A stretch of 64,000 bases of DNA. It comes from CAZPMT01 sp964587655 (GTDB lineage: Bacteria; Hydrogenedentota; Hydrogenedentia; Hydrogenedentales; SLHB01). The first letter of the stretch is position 1; the number at the start of each line of letters is the position of its first letter. The stretch covers positions 59,542 through 123,541 of the forward strand of contig CAZPMT010000002.1 in the NCBI GenBank assembly GCA_964587655.1, written 5' to 3'. The notes under the pieces were generated by a model. That model did not search any database and was not told where the DNA came from. It saw only the letters and a list, made by a program, of their open reading frames with translations. The position numbers and the translations under genes are program-made. Of this stretch, positions 17,799 through 25,674 are shown one piece after another.

Positions 17799-19730
17799 AT
17801 GAGACTGGTTCGGATCGGAGTCAGCGCGGTTTCGGTGAAAGTCGGTGACTTCGCCGAGAATCGCCGCCGCCTTGCGGAGGTGATCGAGCAGGCTCGGGCT
17901 CATGCCGTCCATCTGCTGGCGACGCCGGAGTTGGCGATATCCGGGTACAGTCTCGAGGACCGGATCTGGTGGCCGGAGATCGCGCGGCGGAGTTGGGACG
18001 CGCTTGTCGAGCTTGCCGAAGGTTGCGCGGGCATTACGGTGTTCGTGGGGCTGCCCGTGCGCAAGGACGCATTGACGTACAACGCGATGGCGTTGGTGCA
18101 CGAGCGCCGCATCCGCGGACTCATCTTGAAGAAGCACCTCCCGACGTACAGCATCTTTTACGAGGGCCGCAACTGGGCGCCTTGGATCGAGGGTGTCACG
18201 GAGATCAACGGGGTCCCCGCGGGAGATCTCGTCTTCCGACTGCCGTACGGCATGGTCAGCGGAGAGATCTGCGAGGACTTGTGGACGGCCCGATCCCCGG
18301 CGCACGCCCGGGCCGTTGCCGGGGCGGAGATCATCTGCAACGGCAGCGCTTCGCCGTTCACGCCTTTGAAAAACGATCAGCGGCGCCGTCTAGTGCGCGG
18401 CGCCGCTGAACATCTCGCGTGTGTCTACGCGTACGCCAATCTCTTGGGCTGCGATAACAGCCGGCTCGTGTTCGACGGCGGCGGATTCATCGTGACGCCG
18501 GAGGGTATTGTCGCGGAAGGGCCGACGCTGTCGAAATCCGCGTGGACCCTGGCCGAGGGAATCGTCGATCTTGACGATATCGATCGTGTGCGGGCCGAGA
18601 ACTCGACGTGGCGGCAAGGCGCTGCCGACAAGCACGAGATCGGCGCAACCCAGATTATAGATGTCACGGATGGCGCTTATGTCCCGGCGAAGTTCGCGGA
18701 CTATGTCGCGCGGATGCCCGGCAGCTTCTTCGACGCGGAAGCGGGCGTGTCCGGATCTTCGTCGGAGCGGTATCTGGATGAGTTGTTCGACGCGCTCGTG
18801 CTGGGTCTGCGTGACTATTTCGAGAAAGTGGGCGCTTTCAAGCGTTTCCTCGTGGCGTTGTCCGGCGGACGGGACAGCGCGCTGTGCCTGTTGATGGCCG
18901 TGCGCGCCGCGAAGTCCCTCAAGGACGGACGCGAAGCGGAAATGTATGCGGAACGCATCCGCACCGTTTACCTCCCGAACAAGGCATTCAGCAGCACCGC
19001 CACGGAAAAAGCGGCCCGCGCCCTTGCCGAAGAGTTGGGCGTGTCTTTTCAGGTGGTGTCCATCGCCGAGGAAGTCGAAGTGTCGCTGGCGAAGGCCGCG
19101 GAATTGGCGGGTGGTATCGAGAACGTGACGCCGCTGGCTCGACAGAACTTGCAGGCGCGTGTCCGCGGCAACATGATGCTGAACTGGGCCAACAGCGTCG
19201 GTGGACTGTTGCTCGTCACGTCCAATCTCAGCGAGGCGGCCGTCGGCTACACCACGACGGGCGGCGACAACCAGGGCGGCTACTCGCCCATTGCAAACGT
19301 GCCGAAGACGGTGATCAGCCGGCTCCTTGAGTACCTGGCGAAACGGGACGGCATCCGGTCGCTCGATAGCATTTTGGCGATACCTCCCACAGCGGAATTG
19401 GCGCCCGATCAGCGGGATGAGGCTGACCTCATGCCGTATATCATACTGGACGACTTGATGTATCTGTTCGCGAAGCGGCGGATGTCGCTTGCGGACTGCT
19501 GGCGCGTCCTCTGTCATCGCTACAAGGACCATGATGCGGAACAACTGCGAACCTGGACGGCGGACTTCGGCCGCAGGTTCGTCTACAACCAGTGGAAGCG
19601 CGATCAGCATCCGGTTACGATGAAAGTCATGGATCTTGACCTGGATCCCAAGACCGGTTTCCGGTTTCCAGTGACGCAGAGCATCGCGGACGAGCTCGAC
19701 GACCTGGCCTCAGCAAAGCACGAAGAATAA
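17799..19730 (+). CDS. nadE: Glutamine-dependent NAD(+) synthetase
   Basis: 643 residues, the usual length of the two-domain enzyme. An N-terminal carbon-nitrogen hydrolase (glutaminase) domain has the triad Glu44 (TPELAISGY), Lys111 (LKKHLPTY) and Cys158 (GEICEDLW). A C-terminal synthetase domain begins near 325, with the pyrophosphate loop SGGRDS at 355-360. It converts deamido-NAD to NAD using ammonia channelled from glutamine. It follows pncB by 74 bp and completes the salvage set. Confidence 0.95.
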   Translation: MRLVRIGVSAVSVKVGDFAENRRRLAEVIEQARAHAVHLLATPELAISGYSLEDRIWWPEIARRSWDALVELAEGCAGITVFVGLPVRKDALTYNAMALVHERRIRGLILKKHLPTYSIFYEGRNWAPWIEGVTEINGVPAGDLVFRLPYGMVSGEICEDLWTARSPAHARAVAGAEIICNGSASPFTPLKNDQRRRLVRGAAEHLACVYAYANLLGCDNSRLVFDGGGFIVTPEGIVAEGPTLSKSAWTLAEGIVDLDDIDRVRAENSTWRQGAADKHEIGATQIIDVTDGAYVPAKFADYVARMPGSFFDAEAGVSGSSSERYLDELFDALVLGLRDYFEKVGAFKRFLVALSGGRDSALCLLMAVRAAKSLKDGREAEMYAERIRTVYLPNKAFSSTATEKAARALAEELGVSFQVVSIAEEVEVSLAKAAELAGGIENVTPLARQNLQARVRGNMMLNWANSVGGLLLVTSNLSEAAVGYTTTGGDNQGGYSPIANVPKTVISRLLEYLAKRDGIRSLDSILAIPPTAELAPDQRDEADLMPYIILDDLMYLFAKRRMSLADCWRVLCHRYKDHDAEQLRTWTADFGRRFVYNQWKRDQHPVTMKVMDLDLDPKTGFRFPVTQSIADELDDLASAKHEE

Positions 19731-19745
19731 GACAGGATCGCGCAG

Positions 19746-20744
19746 ATGGCCGCCAAGTACGCAATAATCATCCCCACATTCAATTCCGCAGGCACGCTTG
19801 CCAAACTGCTGGAGTCGCTCGCGCTCCAGACCTATGCCGATTTTGAAACCATCGTTGTGGATGACGCCTCGACGGACCAAACCGCCGATGTCGTCAAAGG
19901 ATATCCGGTGCGGTACGTGCGCCAGGAGGCCAATCGGGGTCCGGCCGCGTGCCGCAACCTGGGCGCAACCCTCACCAACGCGGAGTGGCTTGTTTTTGCG
20001 GATGCGGACATGGTGTTCTACCCGGAGACGCTGGCGACTGCCGACACCGTGGTGGGTTCGTCGGATGCCGATGCCCTGGTTGGATCGTATGCAGGCCGCC
20101 CGGCCAATCCGGGTTTTGTGCCGCGCTACAAGGCGCTTTGGGAGTACTACATCATTGACCGGCCTTTTGTTGAGAATGGGTTGACGCGCGTAGCTTACAA
20201 CACGTGGGCGCCGCGTCCGGGGCTGGTGCGGCGCAACGTGTTTGAACAGGTGGGCGGATTTGACACGCGGTTTCGGGGGGCCGACCTGGAGGATGCCGAT
20301 TTGGGCTACCGCATCGTGGAACAGGGGTTCAAGATCTACCTTGTCCCGGGCATTGCGGCCAAACACCATTATCCGCAGACGCTGAAGAAGGAGTTGCGGG
20401 CCTTTGCGCGGCGGTGCGCGTTGTGGATGGGCATGAATAGCTCCCGGCGCAAAATGGACAAGGCCGGCGAGGGCAGCCCTCGTATAGCGCTCGCGCACCT
20501 GGCCGGGTTCGGCGCCTTTAACGCGCTGCTCCTCGGCGTGCTGTGGCTCCCGTTCACGATCCTCGGGCTGGCGTTGCTGGCGGTGTACGCGGCAGTGCAT
20601 GGGCCGTTTGCCGCACTGGCGTGGAAAGAAGGCGGCGCGGCGTTTGCGGCGGGCTGCCTGGCCCTGTGTTGGCTGCACTCCATCGTACTGGGCTTCTCGG
20701 CGGGCTGGGGATTGCTGAAGCGCGCAGCAGGAAGGGGCCGGTGA
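19746..20744 (+). CDS. Glycosyltransferase family 2 with C-terminal membrane helices
   Basis: 332 residues. A GT-A fold is shown by IIIPTFNS (7-14), VVDDAST (37-43) and the metal-binding DAD (86-88). ADLEDADLGYR matches the acceptor-side ED region. Two or more hydrophobic segments follow at about 255-325. It should transfer a sugar from a nucleotide donor to a lipid or surface acceptor at the inner membrane. It starts 15 bp after nadE, and its TGA overlaps the ATG of the radical SAM gene by one base, so these two form an operon. Confidence 0.88.
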   Translation: MAAKYAIIIPTFNSAGTLAKLLESLALQTYADFETIVVDDASTDQTADVVKGYPVRYVRQEANRGPAACRNLGATLTNAEWLVFADADMVFYPETLATADTVVGSSDADALVGSYAGRPANPGFVPRYKALWEYYIIDRPFVENGLTRVAYNTWAPRPGLVRRNVFEQVGGFDTRFRGADLEDADLGYRIVEQGFKIYLVPGIAAKHHYPQTLKKELRAFARRCALWMGMNSSRRKMDKAGEGSPRIALAHLAGFGAFNALLLGVLWLPFTILGLALLAVYAAVHGPFAALAWKEGGAAFAAGCLALCWLHSIVLGFSAGWGLLKRAAGRGR

Positions 20745-21850
20745 TGGCGTCGCGCTACGTGACGGCTTTGCGCGGTTATTTCGATCGACGCACGCCCGGC
20801 TACCTGATTTTCTTCGTGACGCCATACTGCAACTGCCGGTGCAAGATGTGTTTCAACGCTGAGGCGATCGCCAATGCGAAAAACCGCCGCGTGCTGCGCC
20901 TGGACGAAATCGAAACCTTTGCGCGCAATTTCCCCGGACTTCATCACGTCAATCTTTCAGGCGGTGAACCGTTCCTGCGTGCGGATTTCGATGCGATCCC
21001 GCCGCTGTTCTACGAGCACTCGGGCGCTCGCTTTTTCACGTGCGCAACCAATTCTTCAATACCCGAATCGGTCGAACGGATGGTGGCATCCATTTGCCGG
21101 CGCTGCCCCGATGCGTGGCTGCGGATCACGCAGAGCCTCGACGGCATTGGCCCCCTGCACGATGAAATCCGCGGACGATCGGGGCTGTTTGAATGCGTGA
21201 TGGAGGTGAACCGGCGCCTTGATGCATTGTGCCGGCAACTCCCCAACCTCAGCGTCGGCGTGTCCATGGTCTTGTCGAAGTTCAACCAGGAGCACGCCCG
21301 GGAGATCGTCGAGTACGCGTTCGACAAGATGGCGTTCAGCGATTTTGGGGTGCTGTACGTCCGAGGCGAGACGCAGGATCCCGCGGCGCACGATGTCAAA
21401 CGCGGGACGTACACGGAGGCGCAACAACTTGTAGCGCGCAAAATGAGCGCCGCCGGCGCGCCGCACTCCTTCAGTGGAAGGCTGTTCCGCGCAATCAACC
21501 GGACTTCGACCCAAATGCTCGAACAGGCCGTCGAGACCGGCGCCTACTTGACGCCGTGCCTGGCAGGGCGGCGCATGGTGGTCATGGACGACGAGGGCAA
21601 CGTCGAACCGTGCGAGATGTTGCGCGTCATGCTTCGCGAGAAGAAAGGGCGCCTCAACGACGCCTCGTTCGGCAACATCCGCGATTACGAATATGACATT
21701 CGCGCCATGTTGGCGACGCCGCACGCCCGTGAAATTCTGGACTACATCGTCAACACCAAGTGCCATTGCACGTTTGAATGCGCCATGGCAGTCAACGTTC
21801 TGTATACGCCGCGGCTATGGGGCCGCGTCGCGAAAAACCTTCTCTTCTAG
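20744..21850 (+). CDS. Radical SAM protein with SPASM-like C-terminus
   Basis: 368 residues. The cluster motif is Cys29-x3-Cys33-x2-Cys36 (within CNCRCKMC), followed by LSGGEPFLR. Near the C-terminus, CLAGRRMVVMDDEGNVEPCE and CHCTFEC resemble the auxiliary cluster region of SPASM/twitch enzymes. Known: such enzymes modify peptides or sugars. No small precursor-peptide gene lies next to it. Coupling to a glycosyltransferase suggests surface glycan or lipid modification. The start overlaps the upstream stop; the longer frame reads through the GT2 gene. Confidence 0.88.
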   Translation: MASRYVTALRGYFDRRTPGYLIFFVTPYCNCRCKMCFNAEAIANAKNRRVLRLDEIETFARNFPGLHHVNLSGGEPFLRADFDAIPPLFYEHSGARFFTCATNSSIPESVERMVASICRRCPDAWLRITQSLDGIGPLHDEIRGRSGLFECVMEVNRRLDALCRQLPNLSVGVSMVLSKFNQEHAREIVEYAFDKMAFSDFGVLYVRGETQDPAAHDVKRGTYTEAQQLVARKMSAAGAPHSFSGRLFRAINRTSTQMLEQAVETGAYLTPCLAGRRMVVMDDEGNVEPCEMLRVMLREKKGRLNDASFGNIRDYEYDIRAMLATPHAREILDYIVNTKCHCTFECAMAVNVLYTPRLWGRVAKNLLF

Positions 21851-21894
21851 CGCTACAACGCTGCTTGAGGGTGAGACAAAATGGAGCCGTTCCA

Positions 21895-23421
21895 TTGAAC
21901 AGGCGAAAGCATTGGATTCTCGCGGTGATCGCGCTCGCGGCGTTTGCGCTCTTGAGCGCGGGGGTATGGATGCTCATGGCAGCGCCCGGGGAGTCTCCAC
22001 AGTTTGTCAACAGTTTGTCTCCGTTCGACAAACTGTGGCCACGACAAACTGTGGGGCAACCGCCGCCGATGACCCCGCGCAATGCGCAAAACGTCGTGCT
22101 GATCGTGGTGGACACCCTGCGCGCCGACCGGGTATTCGCAAAGCGGAACGGGGTTCCGCTGATGCCGCACCTGTCGCGTTTCGCCAGGGACTGCGTGCAG
22201 TTCACTCATGCGAACACGCCGTGCACGTGGACCCGGCCCGCGATGGCCTCGATTCTCACGTCGCTCTACGTCGACACGCATCAGGTGATCTACGGCAATA
22301 ATCCCAAGGCGCCGAAAGATGCAAAGTCCGACGTGCTTTCGAAATCATTCGAGAACATGGCGACGTACCTAAAGCGGGCAGGTTATGCCACGGCGGTCAT
22401 CCAGACCAACGGGAACCTTGTTGCGGATTTCGGGTTCGCGGAGGGGTTCGATTCCTACGAGTACCTTCCAGGCGATCCGGCGGCGGATGCAGTCAGCCCG
22501 CTGGCAATCGCGCGCCTGGCCGGTTTGCGCGAGCCGTTTTTCTTTTACGTCCATTTCATGGACCCCCACCCGCCTTACACGCCGCCGCAAAAGTACCGGG
22601 AGCTATTCGGGTGGCCTCCCTCGATCAGCGACGAGGAACTTTCCATCGTGAATAATGCCGATGACAAGTTCATACAGTACTTGTACGACCATTGCGACTA
22701 CATGGTGGGCAACAAGGCCAAGCCCTCCTTCACGCCCCTTTCCCCCGCGGCAAAGGAGGCGGTCCGCACGCTGTATGACGGGGAGGTCCGATTTCTGGAC
22801 GATGAACTCGCGACGCTAATCGATGCCATCTCGAGGGAAAAGCCCAACTCGATCATCATCGTCCTGGCGGACCACGGCGAGCACCTCTGGGAGCACGGCT
22901 ATATGGGCCATGGTTTGACAATGTACGAGGAGGAGCTTCGCGTACCGCTCTTTTTCCGCAGTCCCGGTCTTCCGCCGCAAGTCGTGGACCGAGAGGTGAG
23001 CATCGTGGACGTTCTGCCGACGGTTGCCGGGCTTCTCGGCCTGCCGGCGAGTCGCGGCTGGCAGGGACGAAGTTTGCTGTCCCCCGAGCCGGACAACGCC
23101 TTATCTCCTGTATTTTCACACACTTACGCTCCATACCCCTCAGTCAATACGGAGGTCGAGGCCTTGAAAACGGGCCATCTCAAGCTCATCGTAGACCGGA
23201 AGAAGGACCGGGCCGAACTGTACGACATGGCCACCGATCCTCACGAGAAGACCGACCTCGCGGCTCAGCGCCCCGACGTGGTTGCCACCTTCAAGAAGCT
23301 TCTGGACGAGCACCGGAATCAGAACATCAGGGCCCGGGGCGGCGTCCAACGGCAGAGCACCGGCGTCAGTCCCGATCTCCAAGAGCAACTCAGAAGGCTT
23401 GGGTATGGCGAGGCCCGGTAG
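21895..23421 (+). CDS. Membrane-anchored sulfatase-like hydrolase without the CxPxR signature
   Basis: 508 residues from a TTG start with GGAG 8 bases upstream (GTG at 21871 is the alternative). A signal anchor at about 7-28 leads to an alkaline-phosphatase-superfamily domain: LIVVDTLRADR, HFMDPHPPYTPP, LADHGEHLWEHG, GHG. The position of the formylglycine signature reads Cys110-Thr-Trp-Thr-Arg114, with Trp where Pro is expected. It may therefore not be matured to a sulfatase and could act as a phospho- or other transferase/hydrolase. The linker before the catalytic domain is encoded by a doubled palindrome (21998-22055). Third gene after GT2 and radical SAM. Confidence 0.85.
   Translation: MNRRKHWILAVIALAAFALLSAGVWMLMAAPGESPQFVNSLSPFDKLWPRQTVGQPPPMTPRNAQNVVLIVVDTLRADRVFAKRNGVPLMPHLSRFARDCVQFTHANTPCTWTRPAMASILTSLYVDTHQVIYGNNPKAPKDAKSDVLSKSFENMATYLKRAGYATAVIQTNGNLVADFGFAEGFDSYEYLPGDPAADAVSPLAIARLAGLREPFFFYVHFMDPHPPYTPPQKYRELFGWPPSISDEELSIVNNADDKFIQYLYDHCDYMVGNKAKPSFTPLSPAAKEAVRTLYDGEVRFLDDELATLIDAISREKPNSIIIVLADHGEHLWEHGYMGHGLTMYEEELRVPLFFRSPGLPPQVVDREVSIVDVLPTVAGLLGLPASRGWQGRSLLSPEPDNALSPVFSHTYAPYPSVNTEVEALKTGHLKLIVDRKKDRAELYDMATDPHEKTDLAAQRPDVVATFKKLLDEHRNQNIRARGGVQRQSTGVSPDLQEQLRRLGYGEAR
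21998..22055. repeat. Doubled GTTTGTC/GACAAAC palindrome inside a sulfatase-like gene
   Basis: Two copies of CAGTTTGTC in tandem face two copies of GACAAACTGTGG, giving a nested hairpin of 58 bp inside the frame. The encoded stretch lies in the linker between the anchor and the catalytic domain. Same core as 4573-4601 and 27154-27180. Confidence 0.75.
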
Positions 23422-23532
23422 GGTAGCGGTCCTTCGCGACCGATCGCCAAAGAACGCGAAGCCCGCCTCTAACACATCGCCACGGCGCCTGCGGCTTGAC
23501 TTGCCGCCCCGCCGATGCGGGAAATTTTTTGC
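23422..23532. other. Intergenic before the small exported protein's promoter
   Basis: No gene seen. It contains GC-rich sequence after the sulfatase-like gene. I find no clear terminator. Confidence 0.35.
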
Positions 23533-23567
23533 TTGACATTCAGACTGGTTTGTGGTACAAACTAGTC
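23533..23567 (+). promoter_or_regulatory. Promoter with overlapping operator-like inverted repeat
   Basis: TTGACA (23533-23538), a 17-base spacer and TACAAA (23556-23561). Over the spacer and -10 lies an inverted repeat with 11-base arms, GACTGGTTTGT and ACAAACTAGTC (23543-23567, one mismatch, 3-base centre). This position is typical of a repressor site. Confidence 0.65.
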
Positions 23568-23577
23568 AAGACAAGCA

Positions 23578-23596
23578 AACGGGTCGAGAACCCGTT
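23578..23596 (+). promoter_or_regulatory. Hairpin in the leader of the small exported protein
   Basis: Arms AACGGGT and ACCCGTT with a 5-base loop, just after the predicted transcription start, in a leader of about 115 nt. It could stabilise the mRNA or regulate it; no riboswitch class is recognised. Confidence 0.4.
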
Positions 23597-23683
23597 GCGG
23601 AAATTTGAAGTCTGCAGGCCGTCTCAGGTGAGGCGGTTGCCCTTGTGGAAGCAGTGTTTAATTGGGAGAGGAGGTGTAAGTAA

Positions 23684-24211
23684 ATGAAGAAACTTATCGC
23701 GTTGACAGTATTGGCAGTAGCGGGTGTGGCGTTCGCCAGTTCACTGAGCGTACCCTGGTTCGTTGACAATGCAGGTCCGGCTGCGAAATTCCCGCCCGTA
23801 GCGGGTGTTTCTGCGTTGGTATACTTGCACAATAACGAGTCCACGCCTTGGCTGTGCAGTATTGGCTACATCACGCAGTCGGGCGTATCGATAGGGCCAG
23901 ATGCACCGGATAACACGTTCATAATTCCGGCCAGTGCTACCTTGGCGTTCCGTCCGAATGCGAACGACCCATTGACCACACCTGGTGGTCAGGAATCCGC
24001 TGAGGCTAACGCAATACCTGATCGTCCCTCTGGAACCGCAGGTGGGAACGATGGCGCAACCAACGGGTCCATTGTTATATCATGGGTTTATGGCAGTAGT
24101 GGATCCGTGCAAGGCTTCCTTGTGCAGGGTCAGGCCATCGCCGCAAGAGCCGCAAGTGGGCAACCAGCCGCTTACGGACTTTGGGGCACTCTGTTGCCGC
24201 CGGGCGTGTAA
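23684..24211 (+). CDS. Small exported protein of unknown family
   Basis: 175 residues with a clear signal peptide (MKKLIALTVLAVAGVAFAS). The mature part is rich in Ser, Ala, Gly and Pro and looks all-beta: VSALVYLHNNESTPWLCSIGY near its start, a flexible middle with GTAGGNDGATNGS, then VISWVYGSSGSVQGFLVQGQA. One Cys only. A strong site (GAGAGGAGGTG) lies 7 bases before the ATG. The gene is a single transcription unit, with its own promoter, operator-like repeat, structured leader and terminator. This suggests high, controlled expression of an abundant surface or periplasmic protein. Function not recognised. Confidence 0.8.
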   Translation: MKKLIALTVLAVAGVAFASSLSVPWFVDNAGPAAKFPPVAGVSALVYLHNNESTPWLCSIGYITQSGVSIGPDAPDNTFIIPASATLAFRPNANDPLTTPGGQESAEANAIPDRPSGTAGGNDGATNGSIVISWVYGSSGSVQGFLVQGQAIAARAASGQPAAYGLWGTLLPPGV

Positions 24212-24245
24212 TCACACCTGTAATCAAGCCTATACTTGATTTTCG

Positions 24246-24284
24246 GAGCGAGAATGTCGTTTGACATGCTCGCTCTGTTTTTTT
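24246..24284 (+). terminator. Rho-independent terminator
   Basis: A 13-base stem (GAGCGAGAATGTC against GACATGCTCGCTC, one mismatch) with loop GTTT, followed by TGTTTTTTT. It ends the small exported protein transcript, 35 bp after its stop. Confidence 0.9.
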
Positions 24285-24385
24285 GTCCGCTTGAGCGTCC
24301 GGCGAAGAGGCAATTCGAGAGCTTGCGTCCCCGCGCCTCCGCGCGCTACTATCCCCTCGAAGTCAATCCGCGAAACGGAACTCTA

Positions 24386-25210
24386 ATGGCAGACACCACC
24401 GAACCCAAACGAGATAACGGAGGGAATGCTTTCTCCTCCGGTGACGATCCCTTCATACTCGATGAAGCCACGGACGAAGTCCTCCGGTTGCATCTGGACG
24501 CTTTTGAAGGGCCGTTTGAAGTCCTGCTCTACCTGATCAGAGTGCAGGAGATCGACATCTTCGACATCCCGATCTCAAAGATAACCGACCAGTACATCCG
24601 CTTCCTGGAGATGATGCGCGAGGAGAACCTGGACGTCGCGGGCGAGTTTATCGTCATGGCCGCCACGCTGATCCAGATCAAGTCGAAGATGATCCTGCCC
24701 GCCGAGCTTGATTCCGAGGAAGAGGATGTCGAGGAAGAAGACCCGCGTCTCGAGCTCGTCGAGAAACTGCTCGAGTACCGCCGGTACCGCGACATCATGC
24801 TCCGGTTGCAGGTGCTCGAAGAGGCCCGCCTGAACGTGTTCGCGCGAAACGTAAAGCCCGAGATCGAGGAAGCCCGGGAGGAAGCGGAGTTCTTCGAAGT
24901 CAGCGTCTACGATCTTATCCAGGCGTTTCGGGGCGTCCTGCGCTACGTCGTCGAGGGATTGCCTCACACCGTCTTGGGGGAAGGCGCTTCCATCGATGAG
25001 AAGATTGCCTGCATCGAGGATCAACTCGCCCGGCAACAGAGCGTTTCGTGGATGGAGCTGTTTCGAGAATGCAAGAGCCGCGTCGAGATCGTGTGCTGTT
25101 TCCTGGCCATTCTCGAGCTTTGCCGCATGGGCCGTATCCGCGCGCATCAGCACCAGAATTTCGGCGACATCCGCCTCTTCCCCGTGACAGCGGAAGTCGC
25201 CGTTACGTAG
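24386..25210 (+). CDS. scpA: Segregation and condensation protein A
   Basis: 274 residues. ScpA is the kleisin of the bacterial SMC condensin and bridges SMC heads together with ScpB. Diagnostic sequence: LHLDAFEGPFEVLLYLIR, IDIFDIPISKITDQY, AATLIQIKSKMILP, an acidic central run (EEEDVEEED), and a C-terminal winged helix ending in IRLFP. The first 25 residues before the conserved start are polar and variable. The frame is open upstream into the terminator, so the ATG at 24386 is preferred (GGAA nearby). ScpB is not in this window. The YraN-family gene follows 24 bp later. Confidence 0.93.
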   Translation: MADTTEPKRDNGGNAFSSGDDPFILDEATDEVLRLHLDAFEGPFEVLLYLIRVQEIDIFDIPISKITDQYIRFLEMMREENLDVAGEFIVMAATLIQIKSKMILPAELDSEEEDVEEEDPRLELVEKLLEYRRYRDIMLRLQVLEEARLNVFARNVKPEIEEAREEAEFFEVSVYDLIQAFRGVLRYVVEGLPHTVLGEGASIDEKIACIEDQLARQQSVSWMELFRECKSRVEIVCCFLAILELCRMGRIRAHQHQNFGDIRLFPVTAEVAVT

Positions 25211-25234
25211 CAAAGACCGTTCGGGGATTGCGCG

Positions 25235-25630
25235 ATGCTGAAGGCCTTGCGGGATCTACTGCGCCGGAAATCGGAGCCCCTGGGACCCTTGGGGGAGAGA
25301 CTCGCCCTTCGGGCGTTGCGTCGCGCCGGATACGTGATACTGGCGCGCAACGCGCGCATCGACCGATACGAAGTCGATCTGATCGCGCGCGAAGGCGATA
25401 CGACCGCCTTCATCGAGGTAAAGACCCGCCGAGACCAGAAAGAGATCGCGCCGGAAGAGAACGTCGGTTTCGATAAGCGACAGCACTTGCGGAAAGCCGC
25501 CCGCCTCTACATTGCGCGCGCGAACGACTCCTCGATGTATTATCGTTTCGACATCGTGTCCGTGCTTATCCCCGAGAATGGGAAGCCTTCGACGACCATC
25601 CATCGCGATGCATTCCGGAATCGGGAGTAG
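25235..25630 (+). CDS. YraN family (UPF0102) nuclease-fold protein
   Basis: 131 residues, the usual size. The PD-(D/E)XK-like core is clear: GERLALRALRRAGY, then YEVDLIAREGDTTAFIEVKTRR with Asp48, Glu61 and Lys63. Known: this family is widespread and suspected to act in DNA processing, but no function is firmly established. Probably co-transcribed with scpA. Confidence 0.92.
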   Translation: MLKALRDLLRRKSEPLGPLGERLALRALRRAGYVILARNARIDRYEVDLIAREGDTTAFIEVKTRRDQKEIAPEENVGFDKRQHLRKAARLYIARANDSSMYYRFDIVSVLIPENGKPSTTIHRDAFRNRE

Positions 25631-25674
25631 CATTGCGTGCGGGCGTGGGGCATGATTGCGCGTTGCGCAGTCCG

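Noticed and set aside
22441..22460. GGTTCGATTCC considered as the T-loop of a tRNA
   Set aside because: It is inside the sulfatase-like frame, and no acceptor or anticodon stem can be built around it.
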